From JASFQI01 sp050115555 (GTDB lineage Bacteria > Desulfobacterota > DSM-4660 > Desulfatiglandales > HGW-15): DNA of 17,528 bases. Shown in pieces: positions 15,249-17,528 of this stretch. How positions within the stretch are numbered: position 1 is the first letter of the stretch; every line of letters begins with the position of its first letter. Position numbers and translations under genes: made by a program. The stretch lies in assembly GCA_050115555.1 (NCBI GenBank), contig JASFQI010000070.1, forward strand, positions 1-17,528. The letters run 5' to 3'. A model generated the notes under the pieces. It ran no database searches. It saw nothing but the letters and a program-made list of their open reading frames with translations, and was not told the DNA's origin.

Positions 15249-15711
15249 CCTGTGCGACCCCGTGGGTCCTTTCCCGTGCCGCGCGCCGAAGGGAAATGCC
15301 GCGGTGAATGACCCGGAGGAGTTCCTCGTGAAGGGGGATATTGTCCAACCGGTCCAGGGGCAAAACGAGGGTCTCGCTTACATCTGAAGCGGCCCGGGGC
15401 ACCCCCTCGATAACCCACCCCCAGTAGTCCGCAATCACGTAGTGGTATTGCACGCGTTCCTCCGCGTCGAGCACGATGCGTTCGGCGAGGTGAACCAGGC
15501 CGCCTACGGTCATGCGCACGGAGACTTCCTCCCACACCTCGCGCTCAAGTGCGGCTTCCAGGGTCTCGCCCAGTTCCACGACTCCTCCCGGGAGACTCCA
15601 CTCCCCCAGGGCCGGCTCCTGGGCCCTTCGGGCCAGAAGCACTGCGTCCCCCTGAAACACTACGCCCGCCACGCCCAAAATCGGCCGGATAGGGTACTCC
15701 CGCTGGGACAC
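15238..15711 (-). CDS. Nudix hydrolase
   Basis: This 157-residue cytosolic protein has a Nudix box GVVELGETLEAALEREVW followed by EEVSV. The REUXEE core is intact and the late Gly is replaced by Ser. Nudix enzymes hydrolyse nucleoside diphosphates linked to another moiety, using Mg2+ or Mn2+ held by the box glutamates. The N-terminal strand YPIRPILGVAGVVFQGDAVLLARR and GEWSLPGG are typical of the ADP-ribose pyrophosphatase/MutT-like group, but the substrate cannot be assigned. I chose the GTG at 15709-15711, preceded by AAGGAGAG about 4 nt away. The frame extends to 15846, but that extension is encoded by a dispersed repeat and is probably not translated. The end overlaps the lepB stop region tail to tail. 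Confidence 0.9.
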   Translation of the reverse strand: MSQREYPIRPILGVAGVVFQGDAVLLARRAQEPALGEWSLPGGVVELGETLEAALEREVWEEVSVRMTVGGLVHLAERIVLDAEERVQYHYVIADYWGWVIEGVPRAASDVSETLVLPLDRLDNIPLHEELLRVIHRGISLRRAARERTHGVAQVSR

Positions 15712-15741
15712 GATCCTCTCCTTTCCCTTCGGCCTTGACTT

Positions 15742-15845
15742 TTGACGGTCTCGTAAAAACCCGTTCGACCGCCTGTTGGCTACACTTAAGTCACTGGAAT
15801 CGTTAGAGGCAAATCTCCAAGTTTCAGCTTTTTGCGACTCCATCA
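15742..15845. repeat. Dispersed intergenic repeat, copy 2
   Basis: This is a diverged copy, in the same orientation, of the repeat at 14322-14424. It begins ttgacggtctcgtaaaaa and ends gctttttgcgactccatca. It lies just upstream of the Nudix start, within that gene's leader on the minus strand, so it may carry or disturb its promoter. Confidence 0.8.
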
Positions 15846-16016
15846 CTTTTCACTCCTGTAGAAGAATACCCTACAACAGAATCAGAATCCACCCGATTTA
15901 CGACCTCCCAGCTTTGAATTATGTTAGTATTATGGGCGAATTCCCCTTATTCCTCCTTTCCCCATAGATGCGAAGCAAGAGGCCTGAAATGGGGGGAAAG
16001 GGTCGCCACATACGCC
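15846..16016. other. AT-richer intergenic region upstream of the oxidoreductase promoter
   Basis: No gene is supported here. The stretch is lower in GC than its surroundings. It contains a 9-bp inverted repeat, cctttcccc (15955-15963) and ggggaaagg (15993-16001), ending 15 nt before the -35 hexamer of the next promoter. Confidence 0.4.
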
Positions 16017-16045
16017 TTGTTTATGTCCTGCTTTTTTGATATAAT
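16017..16045 (+). promoter_or_regulatory. Sigma70-like promoter for the pyruvate oxidoreductase gene
   Basis: The hexamers TTGTTT (16017-16022) and TATAAT (16040-16045) are separated by exactly 17 nt. The -10 is a perfect consensus and the -35 matches 4 of 6. Transcription would start near 16052, about 230 nt before the start codon. Confidence 0.75.
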
Positions 16046-16071
16046 ACTAGTTTTCGCGTTTTTCCTTTCCC

Positions 16072-16174
16072 CTCCGTGCCCTGTGCGTGGAGCCTTGGGG
16101 GAAGGCCGTTGCACCCGTCCGAAGAGGGGTGCTTCGCTTCAGGTGATGCCCGGCCCGAAACGTCTGGTTTCGGG
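16072..16174 (+). promoter_or_regulatory. Structured 5' leader with four successive hairpins
   Basis: Four stems follow one another in the predicted leader: ctccgtgc/gcgtggag (16072-16092, two G-U pairs, 5-nt loop), gcctt/aaggc (16092-16106, 5-nt loop), gcaccc/gggtgc (16111-16132) and cccgaaac/gtttcggg (16154-16174, 5-nt loop). The last could be disrupted by an alternative pairing of cggg (16171-16174) with cccg (16183-16186). GGTGATG is repeated at 16142 and 16173. No T run follows. It matches no riboswitch class I can recall; an RNA regulatory element is an inference. Confidence 0.45.
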
Positions 16175-16283
16175 TGATGAAAACCCGCTAGATCGGCACT
16201 TCAACGCCCTTTCACAATGCCTTGCGCATTCCCAGCGGCTCGTTGTTGGGAGATTCAAATCATAACCAGGGAGGAAAAGATCC

Positions 16284-17528
16284 ATGGCACCCAAAACAAA
16301 AACTCTGGAAGGAAACGAGGCCGCCGCCCACGTGGCGTACGCCATGAGCGAGGTCGCGGCCATTTACCCCATCACCCCCTCGAGCAGCATGGGGGAGTAT
16401 TGTGACGAATGGGCGGCCCACGGCCGCAAGAACATCTTCGGCCAGGAACTTCTGGTCATGGAGATGCAGTCCGAGGCCGGTGCTGCGGGTGCCGTCCACG
16501 GCGCGCTCTCTGCCGGGGCCCTTTCCACGACCTTTACCGCTTCCCAGGGCCTTCTGCTCATGATTCCCAACATGTACAAGATTGCGGGTGAGATCATGCC
16601 TGCGGTGTTTCACGTCTCCGCCCGGGCCGTGGCCGCCCACGCACTGTCCATCTTCGGGGATCATTCGGACATCAACGCCACCAAGCAGACGGGCTTCTCC
16701 CTTCTGGCCTCTGCATCGGTCCAGGAGGTCATGGATCTGGCCCTGGTCGCGCATCTGTCGAGTATTCGAGCCAGCCTCCCCTTTGTCCACTTTTTCGACG
16801 GGTTCCGAACCTCCAACGAGATCCAGAAAATCGAGCTCATCGATTACGAGGATATGGCCGATCTCGTGGACTGGGATGCGATCGACACCTTCCGCAGCCG
16901 ATGTATGAACCCTGAGTATCCACAGCTTCGAGGAACCGCTCAAAACCCTGACATCTTCTTTCAGAACCGAGAGGCCGCCAACCCCTACTATGCGCGAATC
17001 CCCCACATCGTGCAGGAGGAGATGGACAAGGTGAGCGACCTCGTGGGGCGGAAGTACAACCTCTTCGATTACGTGGGCGACCCTGAGGCCGATCGGGTCG
17101 TCGTGTCCATGGCCTCGAGCTGTGACGCCATCGAGGAGACGGTGAACTACCTCAACGGGCTGGGTGAGCGCGTTGGCCTGATCAAGGTGCGCCTCTACTA
17201 CCCGTTCGACAGCGAGGCCTTCCTTCGGGCCCTGCCCGGGACGGCCGAGAGCATCGCGGTCCTGGATCGGCTCAAGTGCCCCGGGGGCATCGGCGAGCCG
17301 CTCTATCAGGACGTGTGCACGGTGTTCCAGGATGCCGCGGACACCCCGATGCTGGTCGGCGGCCGCTACGGTCTCGGGAGCAAGGATTTCACCCCGACCA
17401 TGGTCAAGGCCGTCTATGACAACCTCCGCTCTGCCGTCCCCAAGAACCACTTCACCGTGGGAATCCAGGACGATGTGACCCACACCTCCCTGAAGCCGGA
17501 TGAGGAGGTCGACACCTCTCCCGAGGGC
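16284..17528 (+). CDS. nifJ: Pyruvate:ferredoxin (flavodoxin) oxidoreductase, N-terminal part
   Basis: The frame is open for 415 codons from the ATG at 16284 to the window end, so the gene continues outside. The start has GGGAGG 9 nt upstream. The enzyme cleaves pyruvate and CoA to acetyl-CoA and CO2, reducing ferredoxin, and is central to anaerobic carbon flow. Domain I shows YPITPSSSM with Thr31, Glu64 in MEMQSEAGAAGA, and Arg114 in VSARAVAAHALSIFGDHSD. These numbers match the pyruvate/TPP-contacting residues of the Desulfovibrio africanus enzyme. Domain II follows (GRKYNLFDYVG, VVVSMASSCDAIEETVNYL), and the visible part ends near HFTVGIQDDVTHTSL. The fused arrangement of the first domains indicates the single-chain homodimeric type. 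The FeS and TPP domains lie beyond the window. Transcription probably starts from the promoter at 16017. Confidence 0.96.
   Translation, partial: MAPKTKTLEGNEAAAHVAYAMSEVAAIYPITPSSSMGEYCDEWAAHGRKNIFGQELLVMEMQSEAGAAGAVHGALSAGALSTTFTASQGLLLMIPNMYKIAGEIMPAVFHVSARAVAAHALSIFGDHSDINATKQTGFSLLASASVQEVMDLALVAHLSSIRASLPFVHFFDGFRTSNEIQKIELIDYEDMADLVDWDAIDTFRSRCMNPEYPQLRGTAQNPDIFFQNREAANPYYARIPHIVQEEMDKVSDLVGRKYNLFDYVGDPEADRVVVSMASSCDAIEETVNYLNGLGERVGLIKVRLYYPFDSEAFLRALPGTAESIAVLDRLKCPGGIGEPLYQDVCTVFQDAADTPMLVGGRYGLGSKDFTPTMVKAVYDNLRSAVPKNHFTVGIQDDVTHTSLKPDEEVDTSPEG

Noticed and set aside
15712..15846. N-terminal extension of the Nudix gene up to 15846 (starting MMESQKA)
   Set aside because: The extension is encoded by the dispersed repeat, a similar chance frame occurs in the other copy, and the GTG at 15711 has a good ribosome-binding site and begins the Nudix fold.
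16232..16266. tRNA-like T-loop (gattcaaatc) before the oxidoreductase gene
   Set aside because: No acceptor, D or anticodon arms can be paired around it.
16260..17483. 407-codon open frame on the - strand
   Set aside because: It is the antisense shadow of the pyruvate oxidoreductase gene, with shadow-type composition.
1..17528. CRISPR array, phage or transposase genes
   Set aside because: No regularly spaced repeats, integrase, transposase or phage structural motifs were seen on either strand.

Overview
The window looks like chromosomal DNA from an anaerobic deltaproteobacterium (Desulfobacterota; a sulfate reducer or syntroph). This is inferred from GC-rich coding sequence, a homodimeric Desulfovibrio-type pyruvate:ferredoxin oxidoreductase, a TRAP uptake system, and a short dispersed intergenic repeat containing a 'gacggtctcgtaaaaa'-like core. 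No phage, IS, CRISPR, rRNA or tRNA genes were seen. Both ends cut through genes: a Lon protease at the left and the pyruvate oxidoreductase at the right.

Layout: (1) 1-1685 (+), 3' part of a Lon protease with an unusual Cys-containing C-terminal extension of about 260 residues. (2) 1822-6345 (-), a five-gene catabolic/uptake unit read right to left: XRE-cupin regulator, TRAP binding protein (DctP), small permease (DctQ), large permease (DctM) and an aldo/keto reductase. An AT-rich perfect inverted repeat at 6435-6468 is the obvious candidate operator. (3) 6709-12858 (-), a TetR-controlled drug-efflux-type ABC exporter matching the E. coli YbhGFSR architecture: TetR, HlyD-type adaptor, double-NBD ATPase and two ABC-2 permeases. 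The last four genes overlap end to start, and a palindrome sits directly before the TetR gene. (4) 13146-14183 (-), a GNAT-like acetyltransferase of unknown substrate. (5) 14616-15248 (+), signal peptidase I (LepB), overlapping tail to tail with a Nudix hydrolase at 15238-15711 (-). (6) 16284-17528 (+), the N-terminal 415 codons of pyruvate:ferredoxin oxidoreductase, preceded by a strong sigma70-like promoter and a leader of about 230 nt carrying four consecutive hairpins.

How they fit: the TRAP/AKR unit probably imports a carboxylated compound and reduces it or a product of it, under an XRE-cupin regulator that may sense the substrate or a metabolite. The Ybh-like unit exports toxic compounds through a long periplasmic adaptor. 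Lon, LepB and the oxidoreductase are housekeeping functions.

Nothing here is clearly a wholly new system. The best leads are the Lon C-terminal extension, the structured leader of the oxidoreductase gene, the XRE-cupin/TRAP/AKR unit whose reductase has Tyr in place of the catalytic His, the symmetric lengthening of the adaptor hairpin, and the dispersed repeat at 14322 and 15742.
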